Positions 23,134 to 35,130 of a DNA stretch of 64,000 nucleotides are shown here, piece by piece. Origin of the DNA: Trichaptum fuscoviolaceum (Eukaryota; Basidiomycota; Agaricomycetes; Hymenochaetales; Trichaptaceae); NCBI GenBank assembly GCA_910574455.1, contig CAJSYZ010000007.1, positions 5,265,974 to 5,329,973 of the forward strand, in the 5' to 3' direction. How positions within the stretch are numbered: position 1 is the stretch's first letter; every line of letters begins with the position of its first letter. The position numbers and the translations under genes are program-made. The notes under the pieces are model-generated. The model did not search any database. It saw only the letters and a program-made list of their open reading frames with translations, and was not told where the DNA came from.

Positions 23134-25446
23134 ATGCCGTTCAGCATCCTGCCCTCCAGAGGCATCACTCTTAAATTATCTACGGCTGGAAAACTGAAGA
23201 CATCATTTCTGCGTCGCCTGCATGTGCGTGATAGGTCCAACAACAGCGACGATCCAAACTTCAGAGAGTTTAGCCAGTCCGGAGGAGAGCTCGACAGCAA
23301 GCCAACGAACCTCAGCCGTCTGCCGTATGATGTCCTCGTCGTCATACTCTACTTCCTTCATTTCGATGATTTTGCTTCCGCGAGACTGGTACGTTTCATC
23401 CGCCCCAAGTTCTTTTAAGTTGATGACTTAACTGTGACTTCCAGGTGTGCCGATCTCTGCACGAAGCCTCTGAGACGCTCGAGCTCTGGCACAACCTCGC
23501 ATTCCAGATGCAGGCCGCCTCCATCGCGCTCGTTCTCGATGACTTCACACACCCGCGCACCCTCCCGCTCCCATCCCTCAAATCCGTCGTTTGCCAATCC
23601 GCGTTCCTGCACCGCAACTGGTCGGGCGCTTCCCTGCCTTCTTCCGCCCGGCTTTCCGGCTCGTCTGCACCCCGGATACTGAAGGCCAAGTCGAAGCACA
23701 CGTACCTCGGAATGAGCATCGTGGAGTTCCTACCCGTCGCCGCCGCGTTCGTCACGGATGACTACTTTGTCATGCCCAGCGAGGACCACCTCGTCTGCCT
23801 CGACATTCAGAGATGTCTTCGCCTGGAGGAGTACGCGCTCGAACTGAGGAAGCCGTTGATTTCGCTGCACATCGATCTGGAGACACGGGATGCCTTCGCG
23901 GTGGTTGTGGGCCGGGATGCAGACCGAAAGTGAGTTCTACGTGATTTTCAGATGTGTTTGTCCTGAGCTTCGATTGTTTTCTTAAGGCTTAATCTGCACG
24001 TTGTCCTTATAAAGATTCCTTCGTTCCCAGATATGAAGAGAGAATATTTGCCCTTGTTACAACCGAAAGAACAACCTCAGCCAACCGACCAGGAGCGGCC
24101 TAAGATATTCGAACGCATCCGCGCGCTCGAAATCCCGGCTAACTGGGTTGTGATCACCTTGCTTGCAAATGCAGCGACGAGGACTATCTGTCTTTTGGTT
24201 TTCACACATCCGGCGCCACAATCGCTCAAGCTCTTCACTATCTTCGACTGGGACGATATGGAGAGTAGTTGTGTGGTTGATACTGGGTTCTATCTGGTCA
24301 GTCCTTTTCCCTTTATTTTCATCGGGCTTCCCTAAACAAATCTCGCCATTTACATAGGAAGCACCGTTCCACCGCAAAACAACGCACATACGGTTCGCTG
24401 GAGACATGTCCGATGTCGTAGCCGTGAAAGAGGATGAAGCAGGGTGGGAACAGCGTCGTTTCTCCATCGCAGCGATGAAGGCCATCTCCAATCCTTCCGC
24501 ATCCCTTCCACTGACCCTCCCAGCCTCCTCTCCCTCACCTCTCATCTCAACCCCATTATCCCACATCACACCAACAAGATCGAAGTTAAAACACCCGCCC
24601 TTCTACACGCACCTTGTCCCCTATCCGAGCGTCTTCTTCCCTCTTGCGCTCCCACCGGAGCCGGAGGGGTTCCACGTCGGGCGCTCGTTGTACTGGACGC
24701 ACCTGCACTGCTACCACACGTACCCCGGCGTGCCCGCGCGCTTTTCGCATGCGTATCTATACAAGCGGCGGAAGGTGTCAGATGGGCTGGCCCCGGGCGA
24801 GGCGGAGAAAGAGACGTACTTTATTGCGCAGCACTATTCGAGCGAGGAGGGACCGGAGGGGTGTGTGTCAGCTGACAGGGACGCAGGAACGGAAGCACTG
24901 GACGGGGCGGACCACGCCGCCGAAGACGGTGGTGAGGAGGGGAGAAAGAAGAAAAGGTTCATATTGGAGATGCGTAATCCGGTGACGGTGAGGTACGATG
25001 AAAGCTTGACAGTCCCGCTGATGGGGATGAGTTTTAACCATATGGTGTGGATTGAGCAGGAGAAAGGGTATGGAAAGACGGTGTATAAGATGCAGTTCGT
25101 CAAGTTCCCGGATCCCTCCACTCGTCCCTCGAGTTCTTTGTCCTCAGCTACCTCGTTAACACCCTCACCCTCATCCTTGCCCTTGTCCCCTTGCTCTTCC
25201 TCTCTATCAGTGTCTTCATTCTCTCCCGAATTCGATTCCCATGCAGGATCAATGAACATAGAACCTTACCGAGGGTCGTCCGATGGGAATGAAAGAAGCC
25301 AAAACCAGGATTTCAAGATCGAGACGCTGACGGACATCGACCCGGAGGTGGCTGAAATGGCGTACCAGATCCTGCTCGAGCCAACGATGGCGGCTATCAT
25401 GATCACGACGCGCACGAACTATTTCTATCGGTACCAGTATGCATGA
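23134..25446 (+). CDS. F-box domain protein
   Basis: Four exons (23134..23388, 23445..23929, 23987..24296, 24358..25446) give 712 residues. The F-box lies at about residues 58-97 (NLSRLPYDVLVVILYFL, then ARLVCRSLHEASETLELWHNLA). It should bind Skp1 and make this the substrate adaptor of an SCF ubiquitin ligase. The rest has no domain I recognise. It includes a Pro/Ser-rich patch (SSPSPLISTPLSHITP), an acidic patch (AGTEALDGADHAAEDGGEEG) and a Ser/Thr/Pro-rich stretch before the conserved-looking end DIDPEVAEMAYQILLEPTMAA. The start codon is the first ATG after an in-frame TAG that directly precedes it. Agaricomycetes carry very large F-box families with divergent C-termini. Confidence 0.85.
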
Positions 25447-25809
25447 ACGAGCGGTGGACTGCTTCTTGTTCTTACCAAAGTACCTTGTACATGTTGCGTG
25501 GTAGCTGGGCGAAGGGAAGGTCAAGTTTCGAGGAAGAGTTATGGACATCAGTTTTGGGGTTTTTTTTCCTGTTCTGAATTTTGGTGTAGTTTATATCACG
25601 GTGTGCTGATATTTTGAAGAAACATGGACATTCAAAGCACAATAGTAATAGTTCATCATCTTGTTGCTCGGCTACTAGTATTTGTCACAAACTGCAGATG
25701 GTTCCTTTGGACGTATAAAGGCCTACAGCCACTAAGTCATGGCTGAACGCTGCGTCTGTCCGTAGTATTTTGACATTACTCTCACCTCGTGCAAGAACGT
25801 CCAAGCTTA
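25447..25809. other. Intergenic gap between convergent genes
   Basis: Two 3' untranslated regions are expected. A T10 run sits at about 25558-25568. Nothing else seen. Confidence 0.4.
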
Positions 25810-27486
25810 TCAATGCCAAACTGGTTCCAATGAGGGAGAATCCGAAGATTCCATTCCGCAACGATCTGCCTCAGTGCCAGTCGAGTACACCGGTAGACTC
25901 TGGTGATCATCCAAGCCTTCCCTTTCGTACGCTATGAATGTACTGAAGTCGGCATCCGTAAGTGATTTATTGACAGTCTCAAACAAGGCGGAATTTTGAA
26001 TGTTGATCATTAGACGTGAGACCATTGTGACGGAAATTCTGATTGAACAATGGACGTTAATAAGTACTATCGTCTGTCATTTCGAGAATAACAGTTTTCG
26101 CTTACACGCTCGCAAAGGTTGAGCTAAACCCTCTCAGAAACATCTTTCACAGCAGCTCAGAATCCCAGTCGTTCGAGTAAAATGGATATTCCCCGCACCG
26201 GCATTGGCTTGAGCTAAATTCCAATTAAGTTATGAACATATATGTACCTCCGACTGGCGCCAACGGGTTCGGGAGACTCACAGAAAATGACAGTATCCCT
26301 GTCAGATTTACAGCTCCAAGAATACTGCATGTATGTATATCAGACAGATGTGAACGCACGAGGCACTTCACTCTCAGCACTTACAAATAGTAAATTGCAC
26401 CTAGAAAGTTTTTAGAAATAAGCAAGTGCAGCCGTGTAAGCACTTACCGTCTCTCATAAGGATATAGAACAAGGTGTTAGAGCCCGCTTTCCATGAAATG
26501 ATGGACTTGTACAGCGTGAGAGTGAAGACGAATGTGTCGAAGACTAGGAGGGACTCCCAAGCTGCGGAAAAACCTATGTAGAGTAGTTTCAGGGTACGGT
26601 TCCTCAAAGTACGACCTCAAAGTACTGAACAGATACTCACGAACTCCACTACAGCTGAATGTCAGAGCTATGAAGTTACAACACGCTAAGGAACTCACTG
26701 TTTCCGGTATACCGGTATCGCACACATTCCAGATGGCAGTAAGTCATTAGACATCGCCGACCCCAAGGAAAATCCTTCCGCGGACCACTATAAGCCAATT
26801 ATGAGCCAAATAATCAGTCATACAATAGGCTTACAATTGCGACGCAGAGTCCACTCAAGGCTACAAAGGATAATAGGACCAACACCCAGCGCTTCCTCTC
26901 ATAGATTGCATGGGTTCGAAGGATGAGAATAACTTTTAAAAACAATAAATAAGACAAATGAAACACGATAATGTGATTGGAAACATTACGTGAAACGAGG
27001 ACTTGAAGAATGAGGATGAATAACGCGTGATACATCTGAATAATCTGGCAGCTAGATGCCCGTAAGTCATCTCTTCTGATTTGATGATCTGTGGCACTTT
27101 ACCCCTTGACAGTTTGTGAGTACATACATATGACTTGAAGTAGCTGGAGCGCACTTTAATATTCCACCTTAGGAACAACTGTATCAATCCAGGGATAGTT
27201 CCAACCAGACGAAGATATCGAATGAGGAAGAAGAGTACGGTGACAGAACTAATCCTGCGCCTCCAGAAAAAGCGGACCTCATCTCCGAAAGTCAACAGAA
27301 AATCATACAACAAGATTGCTAAAGATTGGTTAGCTCTTAGAAATATATATGGGTAAGAACTTACTTATTGTAGCAACATTAACGTTGTTTGTTGCAACAC
27401 TACAGAAGATGTAAGTAGCCCATGTTATTTCAGTTTGACTGGAGTACTCACACCTGAAAGAAAATGGATTGAGATGGGGCGTCCAT
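25810..27486 (-). CDS. DUF6533-family seven-helix membrane protein, copy 1
   Basis: Ten exons (27452..27486, 27365..27399, 27168..27318, 26990..27051, 26835..26932, 26699..26787, 26448..26602, 26385..26400, 26282..26324, 25810..26073) give about 315 residues. The diagnostic DUF6533 motif spans helix 1 and the first loop (TILLYDFLLTFGDEVRFFW). Later conserved points are LILILRTHAIYERKRW, AWESLLVFDTFVFTLTLYKS, LFYILMRDG, GAIYYFILGAVNLTGILSFS and SVTMVSRLMINIQNS, followed by a polar tail. One exon is only 16 nt (GAIYYF). The third-exon donor (CTAAG|GTGGAA) is inferred from phase; a longer variant ending at 27128 is possible. Function of the family is unknown. It is the tandem neighbour of copy 2. 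Confidence 0.82.
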
Positions 27487-28201
27487 TGGGAAAATTGGGA
27501 GGGGAAATTAGCGTGGGCAATGCGGGACTGAAGGCATAGGCGTCGAGTCAGTCGTTTAAAGTATAACGCGCGATGAGATAGAAGTACAGAACGTTAACGA
27601 CAAGAACCTCCGCAAATATGATTTCTTTGAACCGGAGCGCGAATCCCTTGAAGAAAGTATCGCAGAAGGCATGTGGTCTCCTAGATTTTTTGCCTCGAGT
27701 AAAAGAAATCAGATGGAAGGCGGGAAGCATAATTGTTTTGTGAGGAACCACGATGGGCCACTTATCTACCAAGGCTTCCGACTTGCTTTCTCTAGGTCTG
27801 AGGGTCATTCTCAGTCCCGGAGATGGTCTGACCGAAGACACCGAAGGATTGCTGGATTCTCCATCATGGGATGCGGAGCAGACAAGAGCGAGTGGCCACA
27901 TTAATTGTTGATCAATTGTAGGAAGAAACTAGCAATAGCCGCTTGTCTAATCTGGGAATTCAGGACCTTGCCGTGATATGGCTGCGCTGGGTGCATCAGG
28001 CTGCATCATGACAGTGAAAGGAGAGTGCAGGCTATGGTCTCCTGATGCGTTATTATCACTCTGGCGTGCGGCACCCATCGTGTGCACCCTTCCGCCAACT
28101 AGAAAGGACTAGTGAGTATATTGGCTATATTCCGACACAACGAAGAACTCAAGGACTCGATCTTATGATACACAGGTTTCGCTAAAAATGGACCAGCAAG
28201 A
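27487..28201. other. Spacer between the two DUF6533 genes
   Basis: Overlapping open frames exist on both strands at 27548..27904, but neither has recognisable features, and opposite-strand openness here looks fortuitous. The promoter of copy 1 and 3' end of copy 2 must lie here. Confidence 0.4.
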
Positions 28202-29943
28202 TCAGTGTACCAAAGGCGGCGGCGTACATTTATTAGTCACGATCAGCTCCTTCTGGACCCATTTCTCGACATTTAGTAGAAGCCTGGAGGTTAGAGATGA
28301 CGATAATCTACGATTATCAGGGGTAAGGGTCTTGACTTCGAATCGGAGCAATATACTAAGAACGTGCTCACATTGTCGCCGAGGCCGCACTGAAACCTCT
28401 GAAGGGATCCTAGTAGACAGCCATGAGTGATAAAATAGCCTACTCAAAGGGAGAGTCGGAAATTCTCTAGAAGACGTACTGGAAAATCAGGGAGCTAAAA
28501 GGATAACCATCAGCCGAAAGCAAGAGTAATAGCTAGATTACTCACTGTCAAAGAAATTATACACGATAGATTCAATAGCGACATAATGCTAAGTCAATTT
28601 CGTTAGAGTAACTGCGAATTGGCCATTCAAGGTTTAATGCTTACAAGTAGTAGACCGTGCCTGGAAATCCTTCGGGTCAGTAATCGTAAAGAAGAAACAG
28701 CACTGGCCTTACCATCTCGGAGAAGCAATGAAAATAACTTGCTTGGCTCCAAGCTTCTTCTTCTACTAGCCTTCAATAGCATGAGGGTAACTAAACCGGT
28801 ATCAATGACGAACAAGCCGATCCATGCGCTTGATATCTCTGCTCAGAAGCGATTAAATATGACCAGAGAGCTACTGCGTCAAGGAACAAGAGGATGTACG
28901 TACTGTTCGCTCTGTTGCATACAAACGGCCGTTAGCTAAGAGGTAATAGATTATGAGATTGAGAACTGACGCGTCTTTCGTCGGAGCAATCGCAGCGCAT
29001 CCGATTACACGAAGTAGATCGGGAGGCGGATCAAAGCGTGTAGACGGTCCAGTAACAGATAACTGTTAGGTGGATCAAGCAAATGTACGAATGTGACATG
29101 ATGTTGCTGAGATACATACGATTGATAGAATGGTCGCGCAGACAGCGGCCAATGCGAGCAGAGCAACGACTTTGCGGTCCCGATCATACACAGCAAGCGT
29201 TCGAAGCATAAGAATTGCTATGAAATCGTAGGAATCAAAATCGTGTACACCATTCTTTACAGGGAAGTGAGGGACGAACCAACGACCACGGCTTGCAGCA
29301 GAACAGCCAGAGCATTCCGCAAAGAAGACAGCAATTGACATCTGGATCAGATCATTAGTGCTATATAGTCCTGAGACACAGAATACAGCATACCTCTGTT
29401 ATGATTTTATATTCGGGAAGGTCAACGAGAGAGATAACCACAGCAGGCGTATTACTTACCTCAGGTGTCCAGAATGAGAAAGGAAGGAACGCAATAGGTG
29501 CAGTACAGAGTGGATTAATGTAGCGATTTAAGAAGAAGAGAACCGTCCCAGCGTTTCGTTTCTTCTTCTTTAGCCAATAGTATCGAACTTCGTCACCAAG
29601 CGTCAAGACATAATCGTAATATAGAATGGCTTGTTTGGCAGTAAGATAATGTTTCTTCATTGTTTGAGGACTTACTATCTGAAGCGAAGTGGATGTGATT
29701 CACAATGGAGCTGGAGGTGATGAAAGAGACGTCGTCAGTTCGAAATTCTGATCGCAAGTAAATTCAACGCATTCACTATTGCTTAAGAAGCATCGGCGTA
29801 AGAGTATCCTCTGACATGGTCTGAAGCATCAAGCTTCAGCGGATGGTGTGAGCTAAAGGGATGGCTCTCAGAGCTTGCGGTCGACAAGACAGATTATCCA
29901 CTCACCTATATATGAAGAACACTGAAGCCGAGCGCCCATCCAT
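28202..29943 (-). CDS. DUF6533-family seven-helix membrane protein, copy 2
   Basis: Eleven exons (29906..29943, 29676..29710, 29491..29629, 29280..29341, 29120..29217, 28927..29062, 28713..28838, 28645..28660, 28546..28588, 28372..28409, 28202..28283) give about 270 residues. The N-terminus MDGRSASVFFIYS parallels MDAPSQSIFFQV of copy 1. TILYYDYVLTLGDEVRYYW is the DUF6533 motif. ILMLRTLAVYDRDRK, AWIGLFVIDTGLVTL, LFSLLLRDG and GTVYYF follow. Exon lengths 35, 62, 98, 16 and 43 are identical in both copies, including the 16-nt micro-exon. The end of exon 3 and the exon 6/7 junction are the least certain. The last two exons match the fragment at the left edge of the window. Function is unknown. 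Confidence 0.8.
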
Positions 29944-30339
29944 AGCGCCAAGAAGAAACACATAGAGTTTCGTTTCTACGGCGTTTGTTGAAAGATGGAT
30001 AGTAAGTACTTGATCAGATGCTGTACCTGAAACTTGCAGCCAGGCCGAAAAAATAGCGACGGCGCACGACTGAGAGTAACTGACGAACAACATCGGTACC
30101 AGAATCTTGATGTCCGCCGGATGATCGTGTACTTTTTATCCCGTGGATGTTCTGTTCCGGATCCTGCGATCATATCAATCGTCGATATCCATCATATTGT
30201 TGCCTTCGTGTTTTACTTCATCGTTATCGCACAATACCACGAGAATGTCACCGGATGTATTATCTTCATGAAATTTCACGGTCTCTATGCCATCCGGCAT
30301 GAGTATCGCTCTAGAGATATCTCGACAAGATATCAGCAA
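29944..30339. other. Intergenic gap
   Basis: Upstream of DUF6533 copy 2. No coding evidence. Confidence 0.4.
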
Positions 30340-30720
30340 TAGCGAACCCAAGTCCGGACGGCACAGGGAATGATTGTTGGCCATCAAAGACATCCGCCGA
30401 AGGTAGCTGCACCGGCCCTGACATACGGTTCTAATGTGTAGGAGACCTGGTGCATACTCTCTGAATTTTGCGCCCCAGCTTTTACTCAGTAGCAAGGAGA
30501 AGATTCAAGCAGAGTTCGGGTGTGATTGCTGCAGTAAAGTTTCAATTGATCTGACTATGCATTTCTTCAGAACAAACTCCTTTCAAAACGAGAGCCTGAC
30601 TCACATAACTACAACTAGAAGTCCCGTGCTGTCAAGGCTCCTCCCGGTATTAATGCCGTGGACGAGACCCACCAGGGTAAGAGTCAGTGCGCAATCGACC
30701 AACTTCCAAGCTGGCTGCGG
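30340..30720 (+). repeat. Dispersed repeat family S, partial copy
   Basis: AGGGAATGATTGTTGG and AAGACATCCGCCGA begin a stretch that matches 34540..34860 in order. Later shared blocks include GGAGACCTGGTGCA-like, TTTCAATTGATCT-like, GGCTCCTCCCGGTATTAATGCCG-like and GACGAGACCCACCAG. No intact protein is encoded. Confidence 0.6.
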
Positions 30721-32714
30721 CTGCTGCACAACATCCATCAGCCGCGTTCAGCCTCCGTAACCGCATCATATTCACATTAGTAGTAGGAGAGCTAGAGCTC
30801 CTTCACTAGAATGCACTGTCATTCGACAGCAGGTGCCGCGAGAGTCACTTGAGTGAATGTTGTAGACCTAAGTAGCGGCGAACATGATGAAGTTATGAGC
30901 AGAGTCAACAGTTCAAATGAGGAAAACTCCTTCAAGTTTTACTTATACCGTGACTGGGCAGCCTGAGTGTGCATAAATAGAACCACCTTATTTTTTTAAG
31001 TAAGTACTGTACTAACTGTTGAATACTAGTAACTCACTTTTGGGTTACTAATGAACCTTAAGTTTCAAGTTATGTAAAAGTAGTTTCCTTGACTCCCACG
31101 GACTCCCACCCAGTCGTGTTTTAACTTCTCTCTAGTACATCTTGTTTAAATTTACTACTACCATACAAGCTTGTCACGGACACACTGGATGATATCGAGA
31201 ACACAAGATGCTTTGCGCCCTTCAAATAGGGTGAGTTTCTAAAGTATGAAAGTAAGTCAGACCCCTGGATCCAATAGAACCAGATAAAGCACATGAACGA
31301 CAGAAGGCGCATTTGAAAAGAATCAAGTCTGGTGGCTTTTGGTCGATGGCTCAGCATTAAAAGGGGGATTTCCTCATATTTTGACCTTCGTTGCATTGTC
31401 CCATTCTAAGATCACCTAACCACCACGCCGTTTAGTCTTCACGTCTGCATCTCCAGGCAACGAGTTGGGAAGTAGATACAACGGTGAGGCCTCACCTCTG
31501 CGATACCGATGGCGCGTGCTCCGGTGTCCGCCTCAACCAAGAGTCCTTCCTTTGCCTTTGCCACGTAGACTTCCGGATTGCATTGCGAATTCACAGTAAG
31601 TACGACCAGTCAACTAATGATCAGCACCGATTGACATAGAAAACCTTAGAGCACTCACCATTCTGCGAAGTCAACAAACGCCTCCGGCGTAAACAAGCTT
31701 GAAACCAGATTCAACTGCGATTGAGGCTACAATAAGGATGCAGTATACAGTCCAAGCTACGTTGGGCGTGCCAGCAGGTATGTTCTGTTCTTGAATATGT
31801 TGCAGACATCCACGCCGTACGTAGGCGTCCAGGAGGTGGTTCGGTAGCTGCCAGGCGTTTTGGTCATGTGTAATGAGCGCGGGGAAAGCTAAATTTTTGT
31901 GTTGGCTTTGAAGATACTTAATCTCGAGCTCTGTTAATGACAACGTCTTCAGACTACTCGCATCCACACACCAACAGCTGAGAAAACAGCTTGTAGTTTT
32001 ACCATATCTCCGTTCTCTCCGACACTAGGATCCATCGCTTACCACTTTTCAGTGTGCTCTCGTCGGATTTATGCGCTGATCGTCGGTCAAGCCTCTGTGC
32101 TAGCTCTTCTGGTGCGTCCTCCTGCTAAGTATCGTGGCGTTGCTTCCACTTTATCTCTAAACTCGCAAGCCGGCCGATATTTTATCAGGTGGTTGTCAGT
32201 TAGATAAATCTCTGACAAACGACTGGTTCCATCTCTGCCAACAAGATAGAGTGTCTCTAAAGCGCTGTACTTATCAAATCGTTATCCTGCTTTTGTGGTT
32301 GCTACACCTTCGAGTTACTTGCGATGTCAAGACACATTTGCGCACTAGTTCTAATCATCAGAAGGGGACTTTTGGTGAGCATTCCACTTTGATACAGATA
32401 GGAAAATTTGTTCTGAACCCACCATTGCCTTCTATCAGTTCAACCTACTTCTGACTTGACATTACTACCATGTTCCGACCTTGCTGTCTCGAGACATTCT
32501 ATTACTTGTTCCTCTGATTCTCCTATCAAAATCTAGGTGAGCCAACGCTTTCAGATACGTTTACGTAGAGACTTAGAACGTAAACTTTTATACGGCTGAA
32601 TATAGCAGGCCTTGATCTTATCCGTTGACTACCAGTGGCGTTGTCTTTGAAATCGGAAACACTACTTTAGTGCTTCGTTCGGGAAACAGATGTTAAACCA
32701 GGGTGAACATTAAA
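30721..32714. other. Repeat-flanked gap with a possible gene relic
   Basis: A 98-codon minus-strand frame at 31671..31967 and a nearby minus-strand stretch at about 31495..31590 look protein-like. The first, read in an alternative frame, ends FTPEAFVDFAEW at a GTGAGT donor; the second reads NPEVYVAKAKEGLLVEADTGARAIGIAE before another GTGAGG donor. No usable acceptor joins them in frame, and I do not recognise the protein, so a decayed gene is possible. The rest shows nothing. Confidence 0.3.
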
Positions 32715-33353
32715 GCCACGGGAAAGATCTGGGACAATTGTTCGCCGAGCCCCCTTGGATTAACGAAGTCATATTTCTTACTCGGGAGACCTCCAAGGCC
32801 TATGCGTCCCGAAACGCTGAAGTCACAAGAACTTGCTGGGGCGCACTCCCGCCCTCCTCAGCAATGTCTGGGACTTATAGACTCATTGTCGGTTTTCCCT
32901 ACATGATTTTTGGTCGAGCTTGTTCCATTCGTTGCCCTGCTCGCATCCATCCCCTCTTCCATTCAACCCGTCAATCACGCCAAGTTGATACATGTGGGCT
33001 TGTTAGATTCACGCGCCGCTCCCTTCCTCGCGATCGAATAAAAGGAAGCACATCCTTTGTGCATGTGTCGAACGGGACTCACATCTGTAGCAACGCATTA
33101 TCCTGTCCCGTACAAACGACTGTGGGCTGTTTGCTACTCCGGACGTGCAACCACCAATCAATCTCGAAGCGAACAAAGTTCCCATGAGGCATTGATGGAT
33201 TGGAAGAGTGGCGCCGCACATATGTGGTGCGTGCTGGTGGTATGTAACAATTACCCGCATATTGTACATATCCGCGGTTCAGAGGCAAGAAAAGAAAAGT
33301 CTCTTTGTTCTCGTTCTGGCCGAAGTCCGAGCGCTAACCCTCATCCCGTAGTC

Positions 33354-33362
33354 TATAAAATA
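33354..33362 (+). promoter_or_regulatory. TATA box of DM9 gene A
   Basis: TATAAAATA lies 74 bp upstream of the ATG. The duplicated gene B has TATAAAACA at the same relative place, and the sequence between box and ATG is nearly the same in both. Confidence 0.6.
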
Positions 33363-33427
33363 GCTCACCTGAGCGACACTTTCTATCATCACCTCAACCT
33401 CGAATCAACATCGAATATCCATCACAC

Positions 33428-34296
33428 ATGTCTCTCATTACCTGGGTGCGTCTTGCATGTATACTCACGTAGCATAGTGACTCGCTAATCTTAACTCCAC
33501 AGACGTCTGGCTCACAAGCTGGCTTTGCCCCGAACAAGATTGAGGGCGGTGTCCATCCTGACGGAAACCCCATCTACGTTGCGCGTGCGTACTACAAGGT
33601 ATGTGGTTGTCCAGTCACATTGCATTGGATCGCTTAGCGTATGTTCATAATGTCTCTCAGGATGGAAAGCGTAAGTGGAACACTATTTATGTTATTGGCT
33701 ACGAGTCGTGCTCAGTCCCAGGGTAGACCCAGGAAAATTCAGCATCGAAACTCGAGGCCAATGTGCGATCGGCTACAGTGGCAAGGAGCATTTCGTGAGT
33801 GACTTCTGTTGTTAAAATTGGCATTTACTGACAGCACCCTGTGTTCACGCTCATAGATTCCAGAGTTTGAGATCGCTGAAAGCACGGCGACCTTCACGTG
33901 GGTTCCATTCAGTGGGGAGTTCACCCTCGCTAAGTTCAAGGCCCTCGGTAAAGGTGACCCGGTCGAGTGAGTCCTGAACAACACATCCCCTTTCCAGCTA
34001 CTGCCATTCTCAGAAATTGTAATTTGTTTTCCTTCAGGGGTGGATCTGCACCGACGTACACGACTAACTGGAAAGTGACCCCACTTTATATCTGCAAGGC
34101 TGATATCACCGACCGCCACGGCAAACAAGTAGGCACACACTGTGGCAAAGTCTGGGAGAATACCCCATGTGAGCTCTGACGCAGTTGGCCATGGTAGCAG
34201 CTATTAACTCGATTCAAATTTGTAGCGGCTAGTATTCCGTACGGAACTGAAGAGTTCAATTTGGACGACTACGAGGTTCTTGCTCACAGTGGATAA
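33428..34296 (+). CDS. DM9/DUF3421-domain protein, copy A
   Basis: Seven exons (33428..33445, 33503..33598, 33661..33670, 33727..33794, 33857..33966, 34038..34168, 34226..34296) give 167 residues. DM9/DUF3421 repeat features are GNPIYVARAYYKDGKHPGKF and CAIGYSGKEHF in the first half, then YICKADITDRHGKQVGTHCGK and NLDDYEVLAHSG in the second. WVPFSGEFTLAKFKALGKGD lies between. Exon 3 is only 10 nt. The exon 4 acceptor is GGGTAG|ACCCAGG, because the upstream CCCAG would give a stop. In animals DM9 proteins act as lectin-like pattern receptors; the fungal role is unknown. No signal peptide is visible. Gene B is an inverted paralogue. Confidence 0.9.
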
Positions 34297-34300
34297 AGGA

Positions 34301-34539
34301 CTGCATGGAGAAATAAGAACGTTGTTACCTGATGATCTTTGGAGTTGATAGAACTACATACATGACATATGTATGACATTTCGGTACTTCTTGACGAATA
34401 TGATAACCCAACAATATGTTGGATATGGAATTGATGGTCAAGGTGAAGATGCAATCATTCGTGGCAGGTTTCCATCGTTGTTCAGTGGTAGCTTATCTGA
34501 GGGGTAGCTAACACAATTGAGTCCCACGACATAGGGAAT
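34301..34539. other. 3' flank of DM9 gene A
   Basis: Short A/T-rich spacer between the gene and the repeat copy. Nothing else seen. Confidence 0.4.
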
Positions 34540-35130
34540 GATTGTTGGGCCAGCGAGGACATCCGCCGATCCTGATTAAGGGGATCCGTACATGTAGTAG
34601 ACCCAGGTGCAGGGCTTGCACCCAAACTTCAACTCATTCGAACGATGTTAGTTCCAATGCTGCAATAGAATGAACTTTCCAATCATTGAATTTAATAAGA
34701 ACTTGAAGATCTTTAGAGCAATCACATCAGAGAGAAGAGTCCGACACACCTAAATATGACCAGTACCATCATTCGGCTCCTTCCTAGTATCAACTCCGCT
34801 GACGAGATAACCCACCAGTGAGGCAGTGAGTCGGACCAGTGACCACCCAGGAGGCTTGACTTGGGCTACCAAGGGGCAACAAGTCAAGCCCACCACCCAC
34901 AACCGAGGATGACGAAGAGCAACCTCGGCAAACCCACAAAGAAGGCTACGCCAAACGTGGTCTCGACTCTCCCATAGCGTTCTGCCATCCAGGTAAATAA
35001 ATCATGCAATAATGTACTCACCTGTTCCCCCCTGTTCTCCAATGGATAGATCATGATGCACATGATACATGTCAATTTCTATAGCGGGCGCAACTGTTAT
35101 TTGAAACACAATCAAATGACAGCAGAAAAT
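34540..35130 (+). repeat. Dispersed repeat families S and R joined in one copy
   Basis: Positions 34540..34860 match the 30340..30720 S copy. Positions 34870..35130 match the first part of the R copy at 9660 (GAAGAGCAACCTCGG, AATGTACTCACCTGTTCCCC, TATAGCGGGCGCAAC). This suggests S and R are two parts of one longer decayed element. Confidence 0.6.

Larger units (their letters stand above)
32715..34300 (+). repeat. Segmental duplication unit A (DM9 gene plus about 700 bp upstream)
   Basis: This unit matches the reverse complement of 52790..54425. Similarity starts at GGACAATTGTTCGCCGAG in the upstream region. It runs through a CGCGATCGAATAAAAGGAAGCAC block, a TATA box and the complete seven-exon gene, including introns of similar size and position. 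Confidence 0.85.

Noticed and set aside
24834..25259. 141-codon minus-strand frame, Glu/Asp-rich
   Set aside because: Antisense shadow of the last F-box exon; the plus-strand model continues through it to a clean stop.
26603..26698. Two introns, one of only 25 nt, in DUF6533 copy 1
   Set aside because: 25 nt is too short; a single 96-nt intron keeps the frame and the conserved downstream sequence.
27548..27904. Overlapping 117- and 77-codon frames on opposite strands
   Set aside because: Neither has a recognisable motif or splice partner, and they lie in the spacer between tandem paralogues.
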